Assembly (NCBI GenBank): GCA_964419095.1
Contig: CAYQOG010000031.1
Coordinates: 1 to 9,498 of the forward strand
Reading direction: 5' to 3'
DNA from: JAKAVK01 sp964419095
Lineage (GTDB): Archaea; Micrarchaeota; Micrarchaeia; Micrarchaeales; CABMGC01
DNA length: 9,498 nt
Shown here: positions 1 through 5,779 of the stretch, in pieces
Layout of the letters: each line of letters begins with the position of its first letter
Position numbering within the stretch: position 1 is the stretch's first letter
The notes under the pieces: model-generated
What the model was told of the DNA's origin: nothing
What the model saw: only the letters and a program-made list of their open reading frames with translations
Databases searched by the model: none
Position numbers and translations under genes: made by a program

Positions 1-29
1 ACGTTCCACTTTTGGTTATTAATTGAGTG

Positions 30-115
30 TGCAGGGGGAGAGATTTGAACTCTCGCATCCTCTAAGGAAACGGGTCCTAAGCCCGTCGCATTTGGCCAGG
101 CTCTGCCACCCCTGC
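30..115 (-). tRNA. tRNA-Leu with anticodon UAG
   Basis: The minus strand folds as an 86-nt class II tRNA. The acceptor stem GCAGGGG pairs with CCCCTGC and is followed by discriminator A at position 30, a leucine identity element. The anticodon stem ACGGG/CCCGT encloses loop CTTAGGA, giving anticodon UAG (bases 79-77) that decodes CUA and probably other CUN codons. The long variable arm has stem TCCT/AGGA, as leucine tRNAs require. The T arm is GAGAG-TTCAAAT-CTCTC. There is no intron at the usual anticodon-loop site and no encoded CCA, so CCA must be added after transcription. Its promoter probably lies in the AT-rich stretch at 132-150, shared with the divergent synthetase gene. Confidence 0.95.
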
Positions 116-130
116 AATGAGTAAGCTGTG

Positions 131-150
131 CTTTATAAGGTATTTATATC
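131..150. promoter_or_regulatory. Divergent TATA region for tRNA-Leu and serS
   Basis: The sequence ctttataaggtatttatatc contains TATA-like cores on both strands. On the plus strand TATTTATAT (141-149) is centred about 32 nt before the serS ATG at 178. On the minus strand the same bases read GATATAAATA, centred about 30 nt before the tRNA 5' end at 115. Both spacings suit archaeal TBP-dependent start sites. A second core, TTTATAAG at 132-139, could serve either gene. The role is inferred from position and composition only. Confidence 0.55.
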
Positions 151-177
151 TGAGTCTCCTAATCCCTCTTGATTACG

Positions 178-1476
178 ATGATAACTGCGAGGTATGTCAG
201 AGAAAACCTCGATGCGATACGCGAGTCGCTGAAAAGAAGGCATTCTGATTATCCAATAGACGAGTTGCTGAAACTCGATGAGCAGTCAAGGCAGTTGAGC
301 ACTGAGCTGCAGCAGCTCCAGGCAAAGAGGAACAAGGGAAGCCTTGAGGTTGCAAGTCTTAAGAAAGCGGGGAAGGATGCGGACAAGCAGATAGTGGAGC
401 TTGCCGAGATCAAGGAGAAGATAGCAGACATAGAAGCGGAGCTGCCAAGCTATCAGGACAGGCTTGATTTCCTCTTAATGAACATGCCGAACATACTTGA
501 CGAATCGGTTCCTTATGGAAAAGACGACAGTGAAAATGTAGAAATAAGAAAGTCTGGCGAGCCCCATGCAAAGAAGCGCGTGGGACACGAGGAGATTCTG
601 ACAAAGCTGGGTTTGCTGGACCTTGAGCAGGCATCCAAGGTTGCAGGCGCCCGCTTCTTCTACATGAAAGGCGACCTTGCAATGCTGGAACAGGCGCTGA
701 TAAGATTCGCAATAACAGAGCTCACGAAGAAAGGCTATACGCTCATCGCACCGCCGCTCATGATGCGCAAGCAGTATTACCAGGGAGTGACTGCCCTCGC
801 CGACTTCGAGGATGTGCTCTACAAGGCCACTGAAACCAAGGAAGCGCAGAAGAGCAAGGATATAGAGCATCTTGATGACGATCTTTTCCTGATAAGCACG
901 TCAGAGCATCCGCTAGTAGCGATGCACGCAGACCAGCTGCTTTCTGTGAACGATCTGCCTAAGAAATACATAGGATTCAGCCCCTGCTTCAGGAGGGAGG
1001 CCGGAGCGCACGGAAAGGACACAAAAGGCATATATCGCGTGCGCCAGTTCTACAAGATAGAACAGGTGGTATTCTCAACCGATAATTCATGGCCTCTTTT
1101 TGACGAGCTTATGGAGAATACGGAGGACCTTGTGAGAAAGCTTGGATTGCCTTACAGGGTGGTCAACGTATGCACAGGGGACATTGGAACTGTGGCGGCG
1201 AAAAAGTATGACCTGGAGGTACATATGCCGGTCCAGGGCAGATACGGCGAACTTGCCTCATGCTCCAATTGCACAAACTGGCAGTCTATGCGTCTGAATA
1301 TCAGGTATGATGAGAAGGGGGAGCGGAAGTTCGTCCACACGCTGAACAATACGGCTCTAGCGACTAACAGGACCATGGTTGCGATAGTCGAGAACTACTC
1401 GAATGACGACGGCACGATAACTGTTCCTGATGCGCTCGTGGAATACATGGGCAAGGAGATAATCGGCAAGCGCTGA
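178..1476 (+). CDS. serS: Seryl-tRNA synthetase (common/bacterial-type class II)
   Basis: This enzyme attaches serine to tRNA-Ser using ATP in the cytoplasm. The 432-residue product has the usual length. Residues 1-110 form the lysine- and glutamate-rich helical arm that grips the long variable arm of tRNA-Ser. The class II core follows: the serine-binding TSE triad (T241-S242-E243), motif 2 FSPCFRREAG with Arg272 for ATP, SCSNCTNWQ, and motif 3 NNTALATNR (390-398) ending in Arg398. The NNTALAT form differs from the NGSGLAVG of E. coli but keeps the motif arginine. The N-terminus shows this is the common SerRS and not the rare methanogen type. I chose ATG 178; an in-frame TTG at 169 would add three residues, but the TATA spacing favours 178. 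It is probably the first gene of a cluster with the HAD gene and prf1. Confidence 0.95.
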   Translation: MITARYVRENLDAIRESLKRRHSDYPIDELLKLDEQSRQLSTELQQLQAKRNKGSLEVASLKKAGKDADKQIVELAEIKEKIADIEAELPSYQDRLDFLLMNMPNILDESVPYGKDDSENVEIRKSGEPHAKKRVGHEEILTKLGLLDLEQASKVAGARFFYMKGDLAMLEQALIRFAITELTKKGYTLIAPPLMMRKQYYQGVTALADFEDVLYKATETKEAQKSKDIEHLDDDLFLISTSEHPLVAMHADQLLSVNDLPKKYIGFSPCFRREAGAHGKDTKGIYRVRQFYKIEQVVFSTDNSWPLFDELMENTEDLVRKLGLPYRVVNVCTGDIGTVAAKKYDLEVHMPVQGRYGELASCSNCTNWQSMRLNIRYDEKGERKFVHTLNNTALATNRTMVAIVENYSNDDGTITVPDALVEYMGKEIIGKR

Positions 1477-1488
1477 GAGAGTGTCCTT

Positions 1489-2163
1489 ATGGCCAAAAGA
1501 TACGATTACGTAGTACTTGACATAGACGGCACGCTCTATTCGCATAATAAATATTTCGTGGCATGCAAGATCGCGGGGAAGAGGCTGTACAAATATGCCA
1601 CTTCGCTTGGCGTCTCGAGGGACTTCCTGCGCAGGTTCGACAAGTATTTGAGAAGGGGAAAAGTCACCTATCCGTCAAGCGAAATATGCAAAAGGTATGG
1701 GTTCAGGAGGATGCCGTTCATGGACCACGTCTATGACCTGGATCCCTCTAAATTCGGGATAGAGGGGAGCCCTCTCCTGCTGAAGGAGATAAACTCAATT
1801 AGGAAAATAACAAAGATAGCGTTTTTCACTAACAGTCCCGGCATCTGGTCAATGCGGGTTCTCTCAATTCTCGGAATTGCAAAAGCGGCACCGAAGGGCA
1901 GGATAATAACCCTGGAGAGGATGGATAAGGGGAAATTCTTCAAGCCTTCGGAAAAGGCTTTTAGGAAGATGCTCGGAATACTGCGCACTACGCCAGACAA
2001 AGTTGTCTTCCTTGACGATGACCTGAAAAACGTCAAGGCCGCAAGGAAACTTGGGATCAGGTCGATACATATATGCAATGATGGAAGATGCCACCTTCCA
2101 GGCCACAGCAGGTCAAGGACCGTTCACGAGGAACTGCATGCGCTAGCGATAAATATGAGTTGA
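1489..2163 (+). CDS. HAD-superfamily hydrolase, pyrimidine-nucleotidase-like
   Basis: This 224-residue protein carries all four HAD motifs. Motif I is DIDGTLY, with nucleophile Asp11 and acid/base Asp13. Motif II is FFTNSPG with Thr114. Motif III is Lys152 in FKPSEKAF. Motif IV is FLDDDLKNVKAA with Asp176-178. Residues of about 18-105 make a helical cap (subfamily I). The DxDGTLY motif and the KPSEKAF block resemble Sdt1-like pyrimidine 5'-nucleotidases, so a phosphomonoesterase acting on a nucleotide or other small phosphate is likely; the true substrate cannot be read from the sequence. The gene starts 12 nt after serS and ends 20 nt before prf1, so co-transcription is likely. The C-terminal tail (about 199-224) is rich in His, Arg and Ser and falls outside the conserved fold. 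Confidence 0.85.
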   Translation: MAKRYDYVVLDIDGTLYSHNKYFVACKIAGKRLYKYATSLGVSRDFLRRFDKYLRRGKVTYPSSEICKRYGFRRMPFMDHVYDLDPSKFGIEGSPLLLKEINSIRKITKIAFFTNSPGIWSMRVLSILGIAKAAPKGRIITLERMDKGKFFKPSEKAFRKMLGILRTTPDKVVFLDDDLKNVKAARKLGIRSIHICNDGRCHLPGHSRSRTVHEELHALAINMS

Positions 2164-2183
2164 TTCATAGATTAAGTGTAAAA

Positions 2184-3380
2184 ATGAAGAGCGAGTATGA
2201 CATACTAAAGGAGATAAAGCGGCTCAAGTCAGTGCGGGGCTACGGGACGGAGCTCATAAGCATATATGTTCCTGCAGGCTACCAGATCTCCGAGGAAGTG
2301 GCAAAATTGAGGCAGGAGCACAGCGAATCAGGAAACATAAAATCGAAGTCTACAAGGACCAATGTCCAGAGCGCAATAGACAAGATACTGCAATACCTGA
2401 AACTCTACAGGCAGACGCCGAAGAACGGCCTTGTGGTCTTTGCGGGCAACGTATCCAAGGACCAGGGCAAGATAGATATAGAGCTGTTCTCCATAGAGCC
2501 GCCGATGCCTTTGAAAGTCAACATCTACAGGTGCGATTCCTCTTTCCTTATAGGGCCGATAGAGGAGATGGTGGGAGCAAAGGATATGTACGGATTGGTT
2601 GTCATGGATGGAAGAGAGGCAACTGTTGCAACGCTTAAGGGATCGCATATCCAAGTCATAAAGAAACTCAATTCGATGGTCCATGCAAAGGTAAGGAAAG
2701 GAGGACAGTCAGCTGCAAGGTACGAGCGTGTCATAGAGGAAAGCATAGGCCAATACTATACGCGAGTCTCAGAGATAGTCAATTCCACATTTGAGCAGAA
2801 CCAGTTCAAGCTGAAAGGGCTCATCGTAGGAGGGCCGGGGCCTACGAAGGAGAACTTCGCTAAATCCAACACGCTAAATTACCAGATAAAGATACTCGGG
2901 GTATTCGATACGGGGTACACGGACGAGACGGGCCTAAGCGACCTGGTCGAGAAGGCCGAAGACTTGCTTGAGGAGCAGGAGGCTTTCCGTGAGAGGAAAA
3001 TAATTGAGAGATTCAAACAGGAACTGGTAAAGGGCGGACTTGCAATCCATGGCTATGAGAACACGCGCAAGGCTATTGAGAACAACCAGGTAAAGACGTT
3101 CATACTTAACGATGAGCTCGAAATACACAAGGTCACCTACAAGTGCAACGCCTGCAACACAGTCTTTGATAAAATAGAAACGGGAACGCAGAGGCAGGCG
3201 AAACACGACGACAATGGGAACCTGGAAGTGATCAAGGAGGTCGACGTGATAGGCGAGCTTATCGAAATGGCGGACAAGAGCGGCACCGAGACAGTATTCG
3301 TCTCTAGCGAAAGCTCCTATGGAAAGGAATTCCTGATGGGATTCGGAGGAATAGGCGCCATTTTACGGTACAGGATATAG
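2184..3380 (+). CDS. prf1: Archaeal peptide chain release factor 1 (aRF1)
   Basis: The product is the single archaeal class-1 release factor, which recognises all three stop codons and triggers peptidyl-tRNA hydrolysis, working with ABCE1 in ribosome recycling. The 398 residues show the expected order. Domain N has GTELISIYVP (21-30), NIKS (51-54) and YRCDSSF (115-121, the YxCxxxF motif) for stop-codon reading. Domain M carries GGQ (173-175) in VRKGGQSAARYER. Domain C ends in FGGIGAILRYRI. I chose ATG 2184 because homologues begin close to the helix at residues 3-16; an upstream in-frame ATG at 2088 would overlap the HAD gene by 76 nt and add unrelated sequence. Two oddities: the NIKS context is SGNIKS instead of the common ASNIKS, and the C-terminal zinc-ribbon region keeps only one CxxC pair (Cys321/Cys324), with no second pair in the following 40 residues. 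Confidence 0.95.
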   Translation: MKSEYDILKEIKRLKSVRGYGTELISIYVPAGYQISEEVAKLRQEHSESGNIKSKSTRTNVQSAIDKILQYLKLYRQTPKNGLVVFAGNVSKDQGKIDIELFSIEPPMPLKVNIYRCDSSFLIGPIEEMVGAKDMYGLVVMDGREATVATLKGSHIQVIKKLNSMVHAKVRKGGQSAARYERVIEESIGQYYTRVSEIVNSTFEQNQFKLKGLIVGGPGPTKENFAKSNTLNYQIKILGVFDTGYTDETGLSDLVEKAEDLLEEQEAFRERKIIERFKQELVKGGLAIHGYENTRKAIENNQVKTFILNDELEIHKVTYKCNACNTVFDKIETGTQRQAKHDDNGNLEVIKEVDVIGELIEMADKSGTETVFVSSESSYGKEFLMGFGGIGAILRYRI

Positions 3381-3410
3381 GCAGCTCCCTTCAGGAAAAC
3401 CTGAGATATC

Positions 3411-3418
3411 TTTATAAA
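3411..3418 (+). promoter_or_regulatory. TATA box upstream of mini-ORF / structured region
   Basis: TTTATAAA lies 30 nt after the prf1 stop. An archaeal start site 25-27 nt downstream of its centre would fall at about 3440, essentially at the ATG of the mini-ORF at 3437 and the 5' arm of the hairpin at 3443. This implies an independent transcript entering the 3440-3620 region. The T5 tract at 3423-3427 just after it could instead help terminate the prf1 transcript. Confidence 0.5.
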
Positions 3419-3436
3419 CCTATTTTTGTTATACAT

Positions 3437-3529
3437 ATGTTGGCGTTTAGAGCATATTCTTATTGTCCTTCCCCACCCTCTAAACGCTCCTATTTCAAAT
3501 TTCCGGCTAGTTCCACTAATGCCCGCTGA
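3437..3529 (+). pseudogene. 30-codon mini-ORF, possible tnpB 5' remnant
   Basis: ATG at 3437 opens a 30-codon frame ending at TGA 3527-3529. The product begins MLAFRAYSYCPSPPSKR. The first nine residues loosely recall the N-terminus of archaeal TnpB proteins, which often start with an aromatic/basic strand of the RAYKYRLYP kind, but the similarity stops there. The TATA box at 3411-3418 would place the transcript start at the ATG, as for a leaderless gene. In view of the IS200/IS605-like palindrome downstream, one reading is the 5' end of tnpB joined by deletion to the element's 3' end. It may equally be a chance frame in a non-coding RNA region. Confidence 0.2.
3443..3487. repeat. 10-bp perfect inverted repeat (hairpin)
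   Basis: GCGTTTAGAG at 3443-3452 is the exact reverse complement of CTCTAAACGC at 3478-3487, separated by 25 pyrimidine-rich bases. Such a stem would be stable in RNA or single-stranded DNA. It begins a few bases after the transcription start predicted from the TATA box at 3411. Possible roles are the 5' stem of a small RNA or a transposase-recognised end. I cannot distinguish these from the sequence. Confidence 0.7.
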
Positions 3530-3534
3530 GGGCA
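3520..3534. repeat. Small hairpin TGCCC/GGGCA
   Basis: TGCCC (3520-3524) and GGGCA (3530-3534) form a 5-bp stem around the loop GCTGA. It sits between the larger hairpins and includes the stop codon of the mini-ORF. Alone it would be unremarkable; it counts as part of a run of consecutive potential stems in 200 nt. Confidence 0.45.
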
Positions 3535-3552
3535 GCTGACGTGCCAGACTTT

Positions 3553-3596
3553 CCCACACGTCTTTGTGACATCCTCCCACCGCTGAAGCGTGTGGG
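3553..3596. repeat. Alternative stems around an IS605-type palindrome
   Basis: CGTGTGGG (3589-3596) can pair perfectly over 8 bp with CCCACACG (3553-3560), or locally with CCCACCGCT (3576-3584) with one bulged T. The two folds are mutually exclusive, since both use the same 3' arm. In IS200/IS605 elements such imperfect palindromes are bound by TnpA, and the same region forms the 3' part of the TnpB guide RNA. Here the switching potential is visible; its use is inference. Confidence 0.5.
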
Positions 3597-3599
3597 CTT
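3577..3599 (+). repeat. Imperfect direct repeat, left copy
   Basis: This 23-bp unit starts CCACCGCTGAAG and matches 3737-3759 at 18 of 23 positions, with differences at 3582, 3589, 3590, 3595 and 3597. The two copies have the same orientation and flank the assembly gap. Same-orientation hairpins at both ends are a property of IS200/IS605 elements, unlike the inverted ends of DDE transposons. Confidence 0.6.
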
Positions 3600-3604
3600 C
3601 CGGT

Positions 3605-3636
3605 GGTGCTTTTTTGATTGGTCATCGTGAAGCACC
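3605..3636. repeat. 7-bp inverted repeat with T6 tract
   Basis: GGTGCTT (3605-3611) is the reverse complement of AAGCACC (3630-3636), separated by 18 nt. The run of six T at 3610-3615 on the plus strand could end a transcript started near 3440, giving an RNA of about 175 nt, because archaeal termination often occurs at T-rich tracts. Terminator function is inferred. Confidence 0.4.
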
Positions 3637-3673
3637 AAATATAGTTCCTGATTCAACGATTCCACTTGCATCC

Positions 3674-3683
3674 NNNNNNNNNN
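3674..3683. other. Assembly gap (10 N)
   Basis: Ten undetermined bases interrupt the sequence. A short uniform N-run is often a placeholder for a gap of unknown true length, so reading frames and distances across it carry no weight. Its position between two similar repeats suggests a repeat-induced assembly break, and a longer insertion could be hidden here. Confidence 0.97.
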
Positions 3684-3736
3684 GAGGCGTAGAGGCAAAA
3701 TCTCCCATAAATTCAAATGTCAAGTCCCTATATATT

Positions 3737-3767
3737 CCACCCCTGAAGGATGTGCGTTTTACGCCAC
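3737..3767 (+). repeat. Direct repeat right copy plus terminal hairpin
   Basis: Bases 3737-3759 (beginning CCACCCCTGAAGG) are the second copy of the direct repeat. The 3' part forms its own hairpin, GTGCGT (3752-3757), loop TTT, ACGCCAC (3761-3767), with one bulged C. The hairpin ends two bases before the lonB TATA box, so if this is a transposon end the insertion point lies almost exactly at the lonB promoter. Confidence 0.5.
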
Positions 3768-3768
3768 A

Positions 3769-3778
3769 TTATATAAAT
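3769..3778 (+). promoter_or_regulatory. TATA box of lonB
   Basis: TTATATAAAT is centred about 30 nt before the lonB ATG at 3803. With the usual 25-27 nt spacing the transcript would start within a few bases of the ATG, giving a leaderless or nearly leaderless mRNA. No Shine-Dalgarno sequence is visible before the ATG. Confidence 0.65.
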
Positions 3779-3802
3779 CTAAAGAACGAAGAGTATTTTG
3801 CT

Positions 3803-5779
3803 ATGAAAAAATTCAAGACCACGGCAGAGGTAAAGATACCGGACAAGATCGTGGACCAGGTAATAGGCCAGGAGAAGGCCGTCGAGATAATCAGGAAAGC
3901 GGCGAGGCAGCATAGAAATGTCCTGCTGATAGGGCAGCCTGGAACTGGAAAGACGATGCTTGCGCAGGCGATGGCGGAGATCATTCCTGCAGCGGATCTA
4001 GAAGACGTGCTTGTCTACAAGAATACCAATGATGAGAACCGACCGCTTGTAAAGAGCGTAAAGACGTACCCGAACCCTCCGGAAGCAGGCAAACCTCTGG
4101 GGGATGGTCAGGGAAGACAGATAGTCCAGAAGGAAAAGATAAAGAACAGGCTCGATTACGGTCGCGGAAAGAACAACATAACGCCAATACTTACAATAAT
4201 AGTCATAGCGCTGCTTGCAGTTTCGCTGCTCGGCTTCTTCCAGGGATACACGCTGCTCATATTCGCTGCGCTGATACTCGGAGTCATGATATTCGGGGCT
4301 GTGGCGCTCTTCGTAAGCGGGTTCAGGCGCACAGGAGGCATACTGCCAGGGATGTTCGACACAGCTGAACCGAAGCTCATAATAGATAATACGGGATTGA
4401 ACCACGCCCCTTTTGTCGACGCAACAGGATCTAGGGCTGGCGCGCTCTTCGGAGACGTCAGGCACGACCCTCTGCAGTCTGGAGGACTTGGAACTCCTCC
4501 TCACCTCAGAGTAGAGGGAGGAGCTGTGCACAGGGCAAACAAGGGCGTCCTATTCATAGACGAGGTTGCGGACCTTGAGCCGAAATCGCAGCAGGAGCTT
4601 CTTACGGCAATGCAGGAGAAGAAATACTCGATAACGGGGCAGAGCGAACTCAGTTCAGGCGCGATTGTGAGGACCGAGCCTGTCCCATGCGATTTCCTTC
4701 TCGTGGCTGCGGGAAACCTGCAGGACATACAGAAGATGCATCCTGCACTCAGGTCAAGGATACGCGGCTACGGTTACGAGGTTTATATGGAATCGTCGAT
4801 GGCAGACACTGAACCGAACCGGGAGAAGATAATAAGGTTCATAGCACAGGAAATCAAGAAGGACAAGAAGATACCTGACTTCGATTACGAGGCGTGCATG
4901 GCGATAATAGATGAGACAAAGAGAAGGAGCGGGAGGAAGGGCAGGCTCACGCTGATACTCAGGGACCTTGGAGGATTGATACGCGCGGCAGGAGACATTG
5001 CCGTTGAGAAGGGAAGAAAGGCGGTAACGGCAAAAGATGTAGAGGAGGCAATGGGGCTTTCAAGGCCCATAGAAGCCCAGTTCGTGGAGCAGTCACTCGA
5101 GTACAGGAAGGATTACAAGATCTTCAAGACGAGCGGCTACGCGATAGGAAGGGTCAACGGCCTTGCAATAGTCGGATCTTCGTACCTTTCCGCGGGAATA
5201 GTCCTGCCGATAGTTGCTGAGGTCACTCCTGCAAGCTCAAGGACCGAGGGCAAGCTAATTCCTACGGGAAAACTAGGCAAGATAGCGCAGGAGGCAGTGA
5301 AGAACATAAGCGCGATAATAAAGAAGCACATGGGAAGGGACATCGCAAGCTACGATATCCACGTGCAGTTCCTCCAGACCTATGAAGGAGTGGAAGGCGA
5401 CAGCGCAAGCATCTCGGTTGCGGTTGCAGTCATATCGGCAATGGAAGGCATACCCGTAGACCAGGAGATGGCGATGACGGGTTCTCTATCAGTAAGAGGC
5501 GACGTGCTTCCGGTTGGAGGCATAAGCAATAAGATAGAGGCTGCAATAGAGGTGGGAATGAAGAAGGTGCTGATACCAGACACCAATGTAAAGGACATAT
5601 TCATAGGCAAGAGCGTCCTGAAGAAGATAAAGGTAATTCCTGTAAAGAATATTGCAGACGTGTTGGAACATGCGCTCAAGAAGAGCTCGAGGAGGGACGC
5701 TATGATAAAGGAGCTCAGGAAGTACATGACCAGCGATTCTAAGGAAAGGGCTCCGCTTGTTGTAAAGCTTGACGAGTGA
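3803..5779 (+). CDS. lonB: Archaeal membrane-anchored ATP-dependent Lon protease (LonB)
   Basis: LonB is the archaeal Lon-type AAA+ protease, anchored in the membrane with its catalytic part facing the cytoplasm, and degrades damaged and regulatory proteins. The 658 residues match the family length. Order of domains: Walker A GQPGTGKT (Lys50), two adjacent transmembrane helices at about 126-147 and 150-172 inserted in the AAA+ module, Walker B VLFIDE (Asp253-Glu254), helical lid, and the C-terminal protease domain. That domain has the catalytic dyad Ser534 (EGDSAS) and Lys577 (GGISNKIEAA), 43 residues apart as in other Lon proteases. There is no N-terminal substrate domain, as expected for LonB. 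ATG 3803 gives the normal N-terminus; the frame is open back to the N-run, but that extension is not Lon-like. Its stop overlaps the top6A start by one base. Confidence 0.96.
   Translation: MKKFKTTAEVKIPDKIVDQVIGQEKAVEIIRKAARQHRNVLLIGQPGTGKTMLAQAMAEIIPAADLEDVLVYKNTNDENRPLVKSVKTYPNPPEAGKPLGDGQGRQIVQKEKIKNRLDYGRGKNNITPILTIIVIALLAVSLLGFFQGYTLLIFAALILGVMIFGAVALFVSGFRRTGGILPGMFDTAEPKLIIDNTGLNHAPFVDATGSRAGALFGDVRHDPLQSGGLGTPPHLRVEGGAVHRANKGVLFIDEVADLEPKSQQELLTAMQEKKYSITGQSELSSGAIVRTEPVPCDFLLVAAGNLQDIQKMHPALRSRIRGYGYEVYMESSMADTEPNREKIIRFIAQEIKKDKKIPDFDYEACMAIIDETKRRSGRKGRLTLILRDLGGLIRAAGDIAVEKGRKAVTAKDVEEAMGLSRPIEAQFVEQSLEYRKDYKIFKTSGYAIGRVNGLAIVGSSYLSAGIVLPIVAEVTPASSRTEGKLIPTGKLGKIAQEAVKNISAIIKKHMGRDIASYDIHVQFLQTYEGVEGDSASISVAVAVISAMEGIPVDQEMAMTGSLSVRGDVLPVGGISNKIEAAIEVGMKKVLIPDTNVKDIFIGKSVLKKIKVIPVKNIADVLEHALKKSSRRDAMIKELRKYMTSDSKERAPLVVKLDE

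Larger units (their letters stand above)
3437..3765 (+). mobile_element. IS200/IS605-like remnant interrupted by an assembly gap
   Basis: This stretch lacks a conventional gene but has the hallmarks of IS200/IS605-family ends. CCCACCGCTGAAGCGTGTGGG at 3576-3596 folds as CCCACCGCT-GA-AGCG-GTGGG with one bulged T, followed by CTTCC; near-identical palindromes are typical right-end hairpins next to tnpB. A second, diverged copy of the same core lies at 3737-3759 on the other side of the N-run. There are no terminal inverted repeats or target duplication, as expected for this family. After the gap, 40 codons stay open in the lonB frame (ending at 3802) and could be a tnpB C-terminal remnant, but this may be chance. 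Boundaries are approximate. Family assignment rests on recalled palindrome style, not on a recognisable transposase. Confidence 0.4.

Noticed and set aside
169..177. Start of serS at TTG 169
   Set aside because: It adds only three residues, ATG 178 follows in frame, and the TATA spacing and usual SerRS N-terminus fit 178 better.
410..870. Minus-strand open frames of 100-130 codons opposite serS
   Set aside because: They lie opposite a clearly conserved gene, and their composition follows from its codon pattern.
2088..2183. N-terminal extension of aRF1 from ATG 2088
   Set aside because: The extra 32 residues are unlike any aRF1 start and would overlap the end of the HAD gene in another frame; the conserved helix begins right after ATG 2184.
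3614..3618. TTGAT as a transposon-associated motif like that of ISDra2
   Set aside because: A five-base match is expected by chance many times in this window, and its position relative to a true element end is unknown.
3317..3625. Minus-strand open frame of about 100 codons across the prf1 end and the intergenic hairpins
   Set aside because: No recognisable domain, it overlaps the conserved C-terminus of prf1, and its sequence is explained by the palindromes.
3443..3636. CRISPR array
   Set aside because: The inverted repeats here are all different and there is no series of regularly spaced direct repeats; no cas gene is in the window.
3590..3802. A longer LonB beginning before the N gap
   Set aside because: The frame depends on the arbitrary number of N bases, and the extension shows no Lon-like sequence; ATG 3803 has a well-placed TATA box.
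3988..4531. Minus-strand open frame of 177 codons opposite lonB
   Set aside because: It mirrors the conserved AAA+ region of LonB; its amino-acid make-up is typical of an antisense shadow and has no domain.
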